Counted from the first letter of the stretch, positions 10,491 through 22,052 are shown. The stretch is 64,000 bases of DNA from Salinimonas marina (GCF_015644725.1 NZ_CP064795.1:1114501-1178500), one strand, 5' to 3'. A program made the numbers and translations. Notes: generated from the sequence alone by a model not told the origin.

Positions 10491-13400
10491 ATGAAAAAAT
10501 TAGCAAGATTCTCCACATTTTTCTTTTTGTGGCTGTGTATTGGATCTGCAGCGTTTGCTGACGATTTAGACATATACCTGGGCACCGGTGAAACAGCTGT
10601 CACTTATAAGCCGAATGTAATGTTCATTATGGACACCTCCGGCAGTATGAACAATAAAGACGATACCGAAAAGTCCAGAATGATGCGAGTTAAGGAGGCT
10701 TTGTCCTCGGCGATCGGTTCGGCGACTGACATCAACGCGGGCTTGATGCGTTTTTCAGATTTTGGGGGCCGGTACTTTACCCCATTGAAGATCTGGATGC
10801 GCCCGTCAATCCAGAGCTGATCGTTTCGGTAGGCTCAAAAGATGGTGATGCGCATGAAATTGATGAAGATGTTTATTTAAACAATAGTGTTCTTGAGCTG
10901 AGTCGAGGAAAGCAAAAGGTAATTTCCGGGGTAAGCTTTGACGACCTCAATATTCCTCAGGGTGCCACCATCACCAGTGCCCACATTCGTCTTACCTCTG
11001 CTCAGCAAAACTCAGCACCAACGAAAATTATCATTAGAGGTGAAGAAAAAGACAAAGATGATGATGATGATGATGATGATGATGATAAAAAGAGCAGTCG
11101 ATTTAAGGATGATGAGGAAGATCTGTCGGACCGAGATACAACTGACAGTGAAGTTATCTGGGATTCAAACAATGAGTTTCCCTTAGACGGAGAAGTGGTG
11201 GTCACACCCGACATTAGTATTATTATTCAGGAGATCGTAGATGATAAGCACTGGTGTGGTGGCGAACGTTTAAATATTCTTTTTGAAGGTACTAGCCAAG
11301 ACGTCGCGAGTGCTCGTAAAACGCACGCCTATGATAGTGGCACGGATCAAGCCGCGCAGTTGGTCGTCACTTACGATCAAACGACCGCGAATGGTTGTAT
11401 TGCTGCTGAAAGTTACTATCAAATCAACAATCAGAATGACAACCGCGAAGAAACTAAAAAAGGCAATGGCAGTACAGGTAATCGACTAGATTTTAACAAA
11501 AAACAAAATGAATTTGTTGGTCTCAGGTTTACTAATGTCAGTATTCCGCAAGATGCAGAAATTCAAAAGGCCTATCTGTCGTTGTATTCCGCGGCTAATT
11601 ATAACCTGCCAGCCACGATGCATGTGCACAGTATCAAGGAAGATGATGTTGGGGCGTTCGGTGACAGTCAAAAAGATGTTCTTAATGATAAAAAGAAAGG
11701 TAAAAAAGTCGATTGGGTGATGTTGCCTAGTAAAAAAAATGACAAATTGGTAAGCCCTGATATCAGCGACCTTGTTGAAGAAATTGTGGGCCGAGATGGT
11801 TGGAAGTCGGGCAATGATTTGGGCTTTTTACTGCATGCTTTTAAAGGCGAGGCGGGGGCGTATACTTACAAAGGAAGTAAAGGCTATGCGCCAAAATTGT
11901 ACATTCAATTTAAAGGCAATGCTGTTCCAGGCCAGGTTTCCACCGTACGGGACCACTTACTGAGCAAAATTGATGAGCTGGGTGCCAATGGCTATACGCC
12001 GATTGTAGATACCTTGTACGAAGCAACTCAATATTACGGCGGTCGGCCGGTAGATTATGGCTTACAGCGTGGTACCAGCGCTACCAGTCAGAATGTACGC
12101 CGAAGTACGCGGGTCAGCCATAGAAAATCCTATATTGGCTCAGACTCAATAAAACCGAGTGGCTGCGACGGTACTAATTTAAGTGATAGCAAATGCATGA
12201 CCGAAACTATTCCCTCTGGGGCGACCTACGTATCGCCGGTGACGGATCTGCAATGTCAGACCAATAATCATATTGTGTTGTTGTCAGATGGTGACGCTAA
12301 CTACAATCACAGTGTCTCAAAAATTGAAGCATTGATAGGTAAAAGTTGTACCGGCAGCGGTGGCGAACAATGCGGTCTTGATTTGGTGCGAAATTTATAC
12401 GATAAAAACAAGTCGGCAATAGATCGTCGTGTAATGACCCACACCATCGGGTTTTCAGCAAATACTAGCGCCAATAACTTCCTGAATAAATTGGCGTTGC
12501 AGGGCGGTGGCAATTTTTACAAAGCAGACGACAGCAGTGAGTTACTGGACGCGTTTGATACTATATTGCGAACCGTTAAAGATGTGAACACCACCTTTGT
12601 ATCGCCGGGAATTGCTGTGAATCAATTAAACCGATTGACGCACCAGGATGAGTTGTATTTCGCGCTGTTTAAGCCTGACGAAGGTGCTCAGTGGCCCGGT
12701 AACTTGAAGAAATATCGTCTTGACGGCAATACCATCGTTGATAAAAATGGCGCCAATGCTGTAGACAGCGTGTCGGGATTTTTCACCGAAACTGCCCACA
12801 GCTATTGGTCGGTGCTGACCGATGGCAATGATGTCAGAGAAGGTGGTGTGATTAGCTTGTTTGACAGCAATCGAAACATGTACTTCTTTGATGGCCCAGG
12901 TTCTATTATAAAATCTAATAATAGAATTAGCGAAACCAATCTGAATATCTCCACTGCTGATCTCGGCCTCGGGCTACTCGACATACCTTTACGTGATGCC
13001 GTTTTAAAATGGGCAAGGGGCGTGGATGTTAATGATGCAGATGGCGACGGTGATGTTACTGATGTGCGCTTGCAAATGGGCGATCCAATTCATTCTCAGC
13101 CGGCAGTGGTAAGTTATTCAGCTACCGATTCAGCAATTTTTGTAGCGACTAATCAAGGTTTCCTACATTCTTTCGACGCGCAAACTGGCGAAGAAAATTT
13201 CGCGATAGCCCCTAAAGAGTTATTAGTTAACTTGCCTACTTTTTATGAAAACAATTCAACCTTCAACCATGTTTATGGTATTGATGGCGAAATAGTCTGG
13301 CGCGAGGTAGAGGGCAAGCAGTATCTCTATGTTGGTATGCGCAGAGGTGGAAGAAACTACTATGTTTTTGATGTAACAAGTAAAACCTCTCCAAAGTTGG

Positions 13401-14587
13401 TATTCAGTATCAAGGGTGGGGAAACAGATTTGGAAAAGCTTGGTCAAACATGGTCGCGGCCCACGCTTACTAAAATGAAGTTTGGTAGTACGGTTAAAAA
13501 TGTCATGATTGTGGGTGGTGGTTACGATGAACAGGCAGATACGAATCCTGAGCGTTTACCTAACACCGTAGGGAATGCGGTATTTATTTTTGATGCTGAC
13601 AGCGGTGCATTATTATGGAGTGCCAGCAATGCTGATGCAGACTTAAACGTCAGTGCAATGGAATACAGTATTCCGGGCCGTATTTCAGTGATCGATCGAG
13701 ATCGTGATGGCTTAGCCGATCATATGTATGCCGCAGATATCGGCGGACAAATATTCCGCTTCGATATATACAATGGTGAGTCAGGTGCCGACCTTATCAA
13801 AGGTGCTCGACTGGCTGATTTAGGTGGAGCCGGGGTTGCCAATAATCGCCATTTTTATTATGGACCTGATGTTTCTGAAGTTGCGCTTGATGATGAAATT
13901 TATTACGCCGTGGCGGTAGGAAGCGGTTGGCGCGCGGCGCCGCTAGATACGGCGGTAAATGATAAGTTTTATATGATAAAAGATAAAGGCGTGTTCAGTG
14001 TTGATGAAGATGGCGAATACAGTTTTGGCTCTGATTTAACGCAAGACGACCTATTCGATGTTACGCCACATACGCTGGCCAGTACCGATGACGGCACTCG
14101 CGCACTTGCAGCCTCAACATTTGCCGGTAAACAAGGCTGGTCTATGGATATGGTGGTCCAGGGAGAGAAAGTGCTGGCCTCACCTCTGATCATTGATTAC
14201 AAAATTTTGTTTACGAGTTATATACCTGCCTCCAGTTCACAAAGTGCGTGTGCACCGCCTACGGGCAGAAGCCGGGCTTACCTTGTTAATTTGGTCAACG
14301 GCAATGCAGTAGGCGATTTGAACAACAATAGTGAGCTGGATCACCAGGATCGTTATTCAGATCTTAACCAAAGCGGAATCGCCCCGCAGGCAAAAATTTT
14401 GATAGAAGACATCACTGCACCTGTGGTTTGTCTGGGTACAGAGTGTTCTTCTGCCGTCATTGAGACCAACGATGATGGTACGGACAAAGAGTGTTCGTCT
14501 GCGTTTAGCTGCCTGATGGAAAATATCTATGGTCGTTTTGAGCGTGTCATGCATGAAAGCTGGAAATCAGAAATTGAGCGAGATTAA
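10491..14587 (+). pseudogene. pilY1: Type IV pilus tip adhesin PilY1, split by one-base deletion
   Basis: PilY1 is a calcium-binding tip adhesin/assembly factor. The first frame (10491-10820) carries a signal peptide, cleaved near AFA/DD, and a von Willebrand A MIDAS motif DTSGS at residues 48-52. The frame then breaks at the G run 10764-10768. One more G gives DFGGPVLYPIEDLD and joins it to a frame that runs to 14587, for a protein of about 1365 aa. The second part includes a (GAT)10 tract coding ten Asp, two similar inserted modules (about 10.8-11.4 and 11.4-11.9 kb), the rest of the VWA domain, and a C-terminal beta-propeller with Asp-rich calcium loops such as DRDRDGLADH. It is probably an undercall, not a true pseudogene. 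Confidence 0.85.
11057..11086 (+). repeat. (GAT)10 trinucleotide microsatellite in pilY1
   Basis: Ten perfect GAT units encode ten consecutive Asp residues within a wider acidic/basic linker. Being a trinucleotide repeat, changes in copy number would alter linker length without breaking the frame. Confidence 0.95.
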
Positions 14588-14588
14588 G

Positions 14589-15068
14589 ATGCAACAGCAA
14601 CCAGGATTACTCAAAAGCATCGCACAGGGCTTTACCCTTATCGAACTTATGATCACGGTCGCGATTGTCGGTATTATTGCGGCCGTGGGTTACCCGGCTT
14701 ATCAAAATGTAATGATCAGCAGCTTTCGTGGCACCGCTCAAGCCGATTTAATGGCCTTAGCCGCCAGTATGGAACGCCATCATAGTGGTGGCTTTACCTA
14801 TGAAGGGGCTGCGCAAAGTAGTGCAGATACAGGTAAGCCCGCCACATTTGCTGACTATTCTCCGGCAAACGAACAAGCGGCTAAAAAACGTTATGAGTTG
14901 ACCATTGAAGAGGCCGACAGTCAGACCTTTATCATCAAGGCGACGCCGGTGGCAAGTACGCCGCAAAAGTCCGATGGCAGCCTGTTTTACTACAGCGACG
15001 GCCGCAAAGGTTGGGACCAGAATAAAAATAATAAGGTGGATGCGGGTGAGTGGTGCTGGTCGTGTTAA
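14589..15068 (+). CDS. pilE: Type IV pilin-like protein PilE
   Basis: This is a pilin-family protein of 159 aa with leader and cleavage context IAQG/FTLIELMITVAIVGIIAAV (Glu5 present), a long hydrophobic helix, and a C-terminal cysteine pair around CWSC. PilE of the PilV-W-X-Y1-E set is a minor pilin. I use ATG 14589, 1 nt after the pilY1 stop; an in-frame upstream start would lie inside pilY1. It is the last gene of the operon. Confidence 0.9.
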   Translation: MQQQPGLLKSIAQGFTLIELMITVAIVGIIAAVGYPAYQNVMISSFRGTAQADLMALAASMERHHSGGFTYEGAAQSSADTGKPATFADYSPANEQAAKKRYELTIEEADSQTFIIKATPVASTPQKSDGSLFYYSDGRKGWDQNKNNKVDAGEWCWSC

Positions 15069-15076
15069 CCCTGCAG

Positions 15077-15574
15077 CTATTCACTGGCTGGGTACAAGCG
15101 GTCAAAATTAAGCTGTGTCAGTGGGAATGTGGCTGCAGGGCGGGCCACTAAGACCTGATGTTGAACGCCCGCTTCGGTGCCCTCAGGATGCGGATTATAG
15201 CCTAAGGTTACTTTGGTTATGGCGCTTTGCTGAGGTGCGGTTACTTCAAAATCCAGCGCCTGCCCAACCATGATCGCCTGCTGGTGTTGCAGAGTGGCAT
15301 CATCAAATGCAAAGGCATAGGGCGACTCTGTGTCTGTCGCCACTGCCATAATGTGTTGCTGCACCGCCTGCAGCATATTTCTTTGCGGTGTTTCGGCGTC
15401 AGGGGCGCCAACCTGATACAGATTCCATACACTGTTGTGGTGTTCTGAGCTGCTGGCTTGCTGGCGTTTGAGTAAAAAAAGTTGTTGCTGCCACTGAAAC
15501 TGAAGTTTGGCCACCGCGACTGCTGAGGTGGTCAGCATAAAGCCGGCAATCAGGCATTCCGATAAATTCATTGA
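15077..15574 (-). CDS. Minor pilin-like protein without a visible leader
   Basis: The 165-aa product starts MNLSECLIAGFMLTTSAVAV, a pilin-like hydrophobic N-terminus with Glu at position 5, but with Met as position 1 and no prepilin leader. ATG 15574 has a GAGGG ribosome site 5 nt upstream, which supports this start. The only in-frame upstream start is a TTG inside the preceding gene. It is the last gene of a leftward pilin-like operon (17798 to 15077). I cannot assign a specific pilin name. PilV/GspI-like by position is a guess. Confidence 0.6.
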   Translation of the reverse strand, partial: SMNLSECLIAGFMLTTSAVAVAKLQFQWQQQLFLLKRQQASSSEHHNSVWNLYQVGAPDAETPQRNMLQAVQQHIMAVATDTESPYAFAFDDATLQHQQAIMVGQALDFEVTAPQQSAITKVTLGYNPHPEGTEAGVQHQVLVARPAATFPLTQLNFDRLYPASE

Positions 15575-15599
15575 ACCCTCACAATTTGCATTCGCATGA

Positions 15600-16678
15600 T
15601 TAAAAATCCCGCCAGCTGCCAATGACAGCCTGTACCCGTTGTAACTCCCTCAGCTTTTGCAAATTCCGCAGTACGGCCCTGTCGTAGCGAACCGTTAGCC
15701 TTGATGCCGGCTCGAGCGCGCCTTCCACCATCAGTGCGCCGGTGATTACTGCTTCGGGGCTTATATTAATATCAACCGTATTGCTGGGGTCGCCCCCGGG
15801 CATTAGCACCAGGCCATTAAGCTGACTGTAGATGGCCAGATGCAACTGATTACCGGTCACCATCAGCAGCACCGGCGCGGTGCTGCTGCCAATTTGCTGT
15901 CCGGCCGCAACCTCACAAGGCCCGGTCACGATGATAAGCCCCGGCTGGCAGTATCCAGGGACTCACAATTTGAACGGTATTGGGCAAAGTCTGATAACTG
16001 AGAAAGGCGGGTTATGGACGTGCCAAACAGCGCCGACAATAGCTGCGCCGGGTATTGGGCACTATTGCCGAGAATCCCGGGCTCAGGCTTTAAGGTAAGC
16101 AGCACCGGGTGACAAACGGTTTCGGTGAAAAGGCTGCTAATACAGCGGTGACGATGAGGGCCCGGAGTCAGGTCCTCGCCCGCCCACACGGTGAGAGGAG
16201 CGCCAGCCGCTACCGGCTTAGAAAAGTGCACGGTAAAGCTGACACTGCCGGGCAACGGCTGATTAAACATCAAGGCCGCTTCAGGAATAGCCTGTAACAG
16301 CGGAAACCGGATAAGTTGCTGCCGCAATTCTATGTTTTTATTCATATTATCGCTGGTCAGTAGCTCAAAAGAACTAATCTGAGCATCGTTCAGCGAGGCG
16401 CTGAAACCAGCAAGCAGGGTGGTGTGTCCCCCGATGGTGGTCGGCGGCTGGGGCTGGCGTAAAGCATACGGACTGGCGGCAATCGCCATGTCTAGTTGCT
16501 GTTCGGTGTCCGTTATGAGGCGTTGCTGTGTGGTGATTTGCGAACCAAACCGGCTGTGCTGTGTTACCGAGTCGACAATAAGCATGGCGCCCGCGCTCAC
16601 CATCAGCAACAGGATAACCAGCGGCACGATAATAATAAATCCACCGGCGGTGCGCACGTTCAAAAATTCCTTACCCAT
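15600..16678 (-). pseudogene. PilX-like minor pilin protein, split by one-base deletion
   Basis: The upstream part (16678-15926) has a leader-like N-terminus with context TAGG/FIIIVPLVILLLMVSAGA, as in PilX/GspK-type pilins that lack Glu5. Its frame ends at 15926. The downstream frame to 15600 continues the same protein. At the C run 15939-15942 (plus strand) one added base reads DTASRG-LIIVTGPCEVAAG and gives a 359-aa product. The restored part includes a repeated beta-type segment (VLLMVTGNQLHLAIYSQ). This is a likely sequencing undercall. It overlaps the upstream gene by 19 nt and lies 25 nt before the next one, so it is part of the same operon. Confidence 0.7.
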
Positions 16679-17274
16679 AGGGTACTGACCACCTGACGGG
16701 CTATATCCGGATCCTGACTAAGGGCCGCCTCAAATGTAATGCGAATCATTGCGCTGTTATTCTTCGCAGGTAAACGCGCTACCTCAAACGCTAAATGATT
16801 TATCATCAACACCGACGAAGACGTTAAATCATGCCACCCCGAGGCCTGGCAGGAGCGACCACCCACCCGGTACTCAATAGCCTGATTGTGCAATCGAAAA
16901 CCCAACGTCTCAACCGGTTGAGCTGAATCCAGTCTGCCATTGTGGTTTTTGTCATAGCGAAATACCACACAGCTATGGTCCGTCTCACCCGCATGAGAGG
17001 AAACCTGCAGGGCCGGAAAAAATGGACTGTCTGTACGGTCTTCCCCTGCCAGTAGCCGTTCCACGGCAAGCCCATCGTACCCAGCCCGACGCAATTGCAA
17101 ACGCATCAGCTGCAGCACCCGGCTCATTTCATCTTCCATCGCCATAGTCTGTAATACCAACTGATGACGCTTAAGGGTGATCTGCGCCCAGTAAAACGCC
17201 GCGCCTAACAACACCGAGCCTAGCGTGAGACTTATCATGAGACTTATCAGGCTATAACCGTGCTGTTTCAACAT
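16660..17274 (-). CDS. PilW-like minor pilin with Ser at position 5
   Basis: The 204-aa product begins MLKQHG/YSLISLMISLTLGSVLL, a prepilin leader ending in Gly followed by a hydrophobic helix. Position 5 is Ser instead of the usual Glu. The body resembles PilW/GspJ-type pseudopilins (ALQV..HAGETDHSC, then a C-terminal strand). I chose ATG 17274, which overlaps the preceding gene's TGA by 7 nt. It is the second gene of the leftward pilin-like operon. The missing Glu5 suggests a divergent or capping role; this is inference. Confidence 0.65.
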   Translation of the reverse strand: MLKQHGYSLISLMISLTLGSVLLGAAFYWAQITLKRHQLVLQTMAMEDEMSRVLQLMRLQLRRAGYDGLAVERLLAGEDRTDSPFFPALQVSSHAGETDHSCVVFRYDKNHNGRLDSAQPVETLGFRLHNQAIEYRVGGRSCQASGWHDLTSSSVLMINHLAFEVARLPAKNNSAMIRITFEAALSQDPDIARQVVSTLWVRNF

Positions 17275-17798
17275 GAGACAATCGCCGTAACCGGGTCGGC
17301 TGGGGTACATAGGCGAATACGTCCTAAGTTATTGAGTATCAGCTTGATTTGCATCGAACCATTACCGATAACAAAGGAGCCGGCATGACCAAAGCTCAGG
17401 CCGCTGAGAGCCTGGAACAGCAAAGGTTTAACCGGTGTATAGGTACTGCCCAGCAATGCTACGCGTCCTCTAAATAACTGTGCCTCCTGGCTATGGCGCA
17501 CCGAGCAGGGAGCCTGAGTAGTGCAGGGGCAGTTAGCTGCATAAGCTATCACCAGACAGGCGGGACCGTTACCAGCGCGGCTAATCACATACACCGGTTT
17601 ATTGAGAGTGATGGCTAATTGTTGGGCATCGCGTAAAAACAGTGACAGTCGCTGGGCCTGGGTTCGTAAGGCATTTTCCTGCTGCCAGCGTGTTAATGGC
17701 GGCATGGCCAGTTGCGTAATAAGCACCAGCACCATCAGGGTGATAAGTAGCTCTGGCAGGCTAAAACCAGCGGCGGAGCATTTTCTGTTCTCAGGCAC
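17268..17798 (-). CDS. GspH/FimT-type minor pilin
   Basis: The 176-aa product has cleavage context SAAG/FSLPELLITLMVLVLI with Glu at mature position 5 and one N-terminal hydrophobic helix. A FimT/GspH-like body follows with two cysteine clusters (NCPCTTQAPC and a C-terminal Cys). It heads a leftward operon of four pilin-like genes. FimT-type proteins in other bacteria can take part in pilus priming or DNA binding; which applies here cannot be told from sequence alone. Confidence 0.75.
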   Translation of the reverse strand: MPENRKCSAAGFSLPELLITLMVLVLITQLAMPPLTRWQQENALRTQAQRLSLFLRDAQQLAITLNKPVYVISRAGNGPACLVIAYAANCPCTTQAPCSVRHSQEAQLFRGRVALLGSTYTPVKPLLFQALSGLSFGHAGSFVIGNGSMQIKLILNNLGRIRLCTPADPVTAIVSC

Positions 17799-17893
17799 AG
17801 TGTTTTATTCGCTTGTGACAAGTAATTATGGTTTTCCATGATAGGAGAAAATCACAGCCACAAAAGCTGTACTGAGGTAAGGAATTTTATAAG

Positions 17894-18253
17894 ATGACGA
17901 GGTCTTTCGGGTTTACATTATTGGAGCTGATGATAGCACTTGCCATCAGCGCTATTCTGGCTATCGTGGCGGTGCCGGGCTATCAGCATATCATTGAGCA
18001 AGCCAACCTGAACAATGCCAGATTACACTTGCTAGCACTACAGTCTGCCCAGGAAAGCTTTTATCTGAAATTTGAGCGCTATGCAGAAGCCCATGAATTG
18101 CCGGTACCACATTCAAAGCATTATATATTCGCAATCACCGCAGTGGACAAAAACTACTATCAGTTGTCAGCGCGCAGCCGAAAGCCCGGGGGACGCTGCG
18201 CCCAGCTGACCTTAACCCAGAAATTACAAAAGCAACCCGAAGAATGCTGGTAA
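17894..18253 (+). CDS. Small type IV pilin-like protein (PilE-like)
   Basis: This 119-aa pilin has a very short leader, MTRSFG/FTLLELMIALAISAILAIVAVPGY, with Glu5, then a helix and a compact C-terminal domain with two cysteines (GGRCAQ, ECW) that could form the D-region disulfide. It stands alone on the plus strand between two leftward pilin-like genes. An AGGTAAGG ribosome site precedes ATG 17894. It is probably an additional minor pilin. Confidence 0.8.
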   Translation: MTRSFGFTLLELMIALAISAILAIVAVPGYQHIIEQANLNNARLHLLALQSAQESFYLKFERYAEAHELPVPHSKHYIFAITAVDKNYYQLSARSRKPGGRCAQLTLTQKLQKQPEECW

Positions 18254-18273
18254 CGGTAGCCGTGCATCAGGGG

Positions 18274-18819
18274 TTAGCTACAACTTAAATCGGTGCCGGA
18301 AATATCTTCTCGAATGCCGTTATCATCGTCATCGGTCGCAATGGCTAACCGTCCCCATAACGAGATAAGCAAAGCAGAAGCGTACTTGTTGTTACCCGAA
18401 GCCGGGCAAATCTGGATTGAAGCTTGCTGACTTACCGAACCATCAGCACGAAAAACCAGCGAACCGGTAACCCCGGAAATGGTATTGGAAGATGAAACCG
18501 GATCAGTCGCTACCAGTAGCGTCTCTGCGCCCCCTAACTGACCGTCGTTATCCGCGTCTAAAAACACCATCTTGGCAAGACTCCAGTCGCTTTCGCACTT
18601 GGTGTAATTATTGGTGGGACACATGACCACTGAGGCGCTTTCATCAACGGCAGTAAAGCGAGCAACCCGGGCCACCGAGCTGATATTATTAATATCTGCG
18701 ATGACCTGATTTTGCTGTAATATAGATGAAATGCCCGGCGCCCCCACCGTGATGAGTATCGATGCAATGGCAACGGTTATCATCAGCTCCACCAGGGTCA
18801 GGCCATGTTGTTTCAACAT
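18274..18819 (-). CDS. GspH/FimT-type minor pilin
   Basis: The 181-aa product begins MLKQHG/LTLVELMITVAIASILITVGAPG, a consensus prepilin leader with Glu5. The body contains a Ca-site-like Asp-rich segment (DADNDGQLGG) and a second one near the C-terminus (DDDDNGIRED), plus cysteines typical of FimT. Its leader MLKQHG is identical to that of the PilW-like gene at 17274, hinting at duplication or recombination within the cluster. It is converged on by the small pilin gene at 17894. Confidence 0.8.
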   Translation of the reverse strand: MLKQHGLTLVELMITVAIASILITVGAPGISSILQQNQVIADINNISSVARVARFTAVDESASVVMCPTNNYTKCESDWSLAKMVFLDADNDGQLGGAETLLVATDPVSSSNTISGVTGSLVFRADGSVSQQASIQICPASGNNKYASALLISLWGRLAIATDDDDNGIREDISGTDLSCS

Positions 18820-19066
18820 AAATAAGATGTTCGTAGAGTACCTTGGTTATAGCCTAACCAAATTCGCGCATTTTTGGGTATACTTTTATTTGCATCACCC
18901 TAAGATTTGATACCTCAAAGAGAATCTGAACAAAAGTAAACTCACGGCCAGCACAGCCGTACATGCTAAAGACCTTTTGCGAAACAGAGCCAGACTACTG
19001 ACAGTCTTTTTCCTTTACAGTAAACTTAGCTAACAAAATAGCATTAGATTACGTGGACAATAAAAC

Positions 19067-20252
<1,186 letters not shown>

Positions 20253-20280
20253 CAGGTAAATATAGTCAGATCAGAAAACT

Positions 20281-20308
20281 AAAAAGGGGCCGACCGGCCC
20301 CTTTTTTA
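20281..20308. terminator. Bidirectional terminator between glnB and slyD
   Basis: GGGGCC and GGCCCC form a perfect 6-bp GC stem with a GACC loop, flanked by five A and six T. It sits between the converging glnB and slyD genes and can end both transcripts. Confidence 0.93.
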
Positions 20309-20357
20309 ACACGATAATAAATGGCAGCAATATGCCATTTATTAGCATTGCAACGAG

Positions 20358-20840
20358 TTAGTGATCGTTGCCGCTACCCGGACCATGGGCATGGCCGTGT
20401 TCAAGCTCTTCTGCGGTAGGTTCGCGTACATCTACCACTTCCACTTCAAATGACAGCGGAACGCCGGCTAAGGGGTGGTTACCATCGATTACCACATGCT
20501 CTTCTGATGTATCGATAACCATTACCGATTGTTCGCCCTGATCAGTCGTGGCACGAAATGACATGCCAACTTCTACATCCATACCGTCGAACATGCTGCG
20601 TGGTACCTGTTGTACCAGCTCATCAGCGCGCTGACCATACGCCTTGTCAGGTTCTACTGATACCGAAAACTGTTCACCTTTTTCTTTGCCTTCCAGCGCT
20701 TCTTCCAGCCCTTCAATCAAAAAGCGCTTGCCTAATAAGACAGTCAGTGGCTCTTTATCTACAGAAGAATCCAGCTGAGTGCCATCCTGTGCAGATACGG
20801 TATAGTGAAGGGTGACGACACTGTCTGAAGTAATTGTCAT
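20358..20840 (-). CDS. slyD: FKBP-type peptidyl-prolyl isomerase SlyD
   Basis: SlyD is a cytoplasmic prolyl isomerase/chaperone that also binds metals. The 160-aa product has the FKBP core (VTLHYTVSAQDGTQLDSS), the inserted flap, and the family NHPLAGVPLSFEVEVVDVR. The C-terminal tail is short but keeps the metal-binding flavour (HGHAHGPGSGNDH), much reduced compared with E. coli SlyD. It converges with glnB at a shared terminator. Confidence 0.9.
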   Translation of the reverse strand: MTITSDSVVTLHYTVSAQDGTQLDSSVDKEPLTVLLGKRFLIEGLEEALEGKEKGEQFSVSVEPDKAYGQRADELVQQVPRSMFDGMDVEVGMSFRATTDQGEQSVMVIDTSEEHVVIDGNHPLAGVPLSFEVEVVDVREPTAEELEHGHAHGPGSGNDH

Positions 20841-20915
20841 AAAAAATCCTGAGTTTTGCCTGGCAGTCTTACTGCCGTGAGTTTTGCGTGTTTACGATTA
20901 TCGCTAATACGCTCG

Positions 20916-21893
20916 TTACTTTTTCCCATCATCAATAGAATAAGGTAATGGTTCTATTGAAAATGTAGGGTGTTCTGATTTTGCTAACCGAAATACATCC
21001 TCGGACGTAGTATCGTTGTTGAGCACCGCCAACAACCAGGTTTGCTCACCTAACACCGCATGACGAATGACTGCACCACCACGACGCCAGTTTTCACCAA
21101 GCTGTTTTTCAACAACGGTGTCTGCATCAATGGCCACTGCGGTGTCAATCTTAAACACAAAAGCCGCGCGTTTATTGCGTCCCAGATATCGGGTGCGGGC
21201 AACCACTTCCTGGCCCATATAACAGCCTTTGCTAAAGTCGATACCTGCTAATGCCTGAACATTCATCATCTGAGGCACATATTCATTACTGTGCGCTGCA
21301 TCTACATGGGGCACCCCATGTTGCACGGCCAATGCTTCATAAACATCATGGCTGTACTGCGTTATTGGGTTGTCTGTCGCAAATTCAACCAGCTGCTGAC
21401 AAAAATCCTGCTCAGCGATCAATAAGTACACATTTTCAGGATAATCCAGTTTGACTAAAACGCCAGTTTCAAAGCCCTGTACCTGCATGGCGGCTTCCGG
21501 CACCGCAATATCCTGATCCTCAAACCAGTCCAGGACGGTCTGTCCTCGTAGCGCAATCTGGGTGTACTGGTCGCTGACATCGCGAATATCTACTTTTGAA
21601 AATACCCCGTACTTATTAAGCTGAGCCTGGGTAATTTCCAATGCGCTTTTTTCGATGCTTAACAACACATCGTCCTGATGGCGGGTGACCGTCTGAAGCG
21701 ACCAGGTTTTGCCTTTAACATCACAGTGAGCAGAATGTCTGGCCTGGTTCGACTTGAGCGCATTGATATCTACGGTTAGCTGGCCCTGAAGATAACTGTC
21801 TCTGTCCGCGCCGCCGACCGCAAGCACGCCGTAATGCGTTAGCGGTATCATAAAATTATCAGAAAGTTCACTGAGTCTGGCCGGCAAATTCAT
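20916..21893 (-). CDS. ygfZ: tRNA-modifying / Fe-S maintenance protein YgfZ
   Basis: YgfZ is a folate-binding GcvT-like protein that helps assembly or repair of certain [4Fe-4S] enzymes such as MiaB. The product of about 325 aa contains the signature KGCYMGQEVVAR near residue 225, including the essential Cys. In-frame ATGs at 21902 and 21893 are both possible; I use MNLPARLSEL. It lies divergently from sdhE, a pairing common in gammaproteobacteria. Confidence 0.92.
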   Translation of the reverse strand: MNLPARLSELSDNFMIPLTHYGVLAVGGADRDSYLQGQLTVDINALKSNQARHSAHCDVKGKTWSLQTVTRHQDDVLLSIEKSALEITQAQLNKYGVFSKVDIRDVSDQYTQIALRGQTVLDWFEDQDIAVPEAAMQVQGFETGVLVKLDYPENVYLLIAEQDFCQQLVEFATDNPITQYSHDVYEALAVQHGVPHVDAAHSNEYVPQMMNVQALAGIDFSKGCYMGQEVVARTRYLGRNKRAAFVFKIDTAVAIDADTVVEKQLGENWRRGGAVIRHAVLGEQTWLLAVLNNDTTSEDVFRLAKSEHPTFSIEPLPYSIDDGKK

Positions 21894-22052
21894 AAACAAC
21901 ACACACCATTAAATAAAAACGATAGCCTAAGTGTTGGGGTGAACCACTAAGAAGCAAGGGATGGCCCGGGAAAAATCGGCAAAAAGGTCAGTGATTCGGC
22001 CTGATTCAACGTGTTATGATGTGACCCATATTAACGACAGGTTGTGTGGTTT

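Noticed and set aside
11002..11214. Ser-rich frame opposite the (GAT)10 tract
   Set aside because: Poly-Ser arises simply from the complement of GAT repeats; the sense strand is the PilY1 reading.
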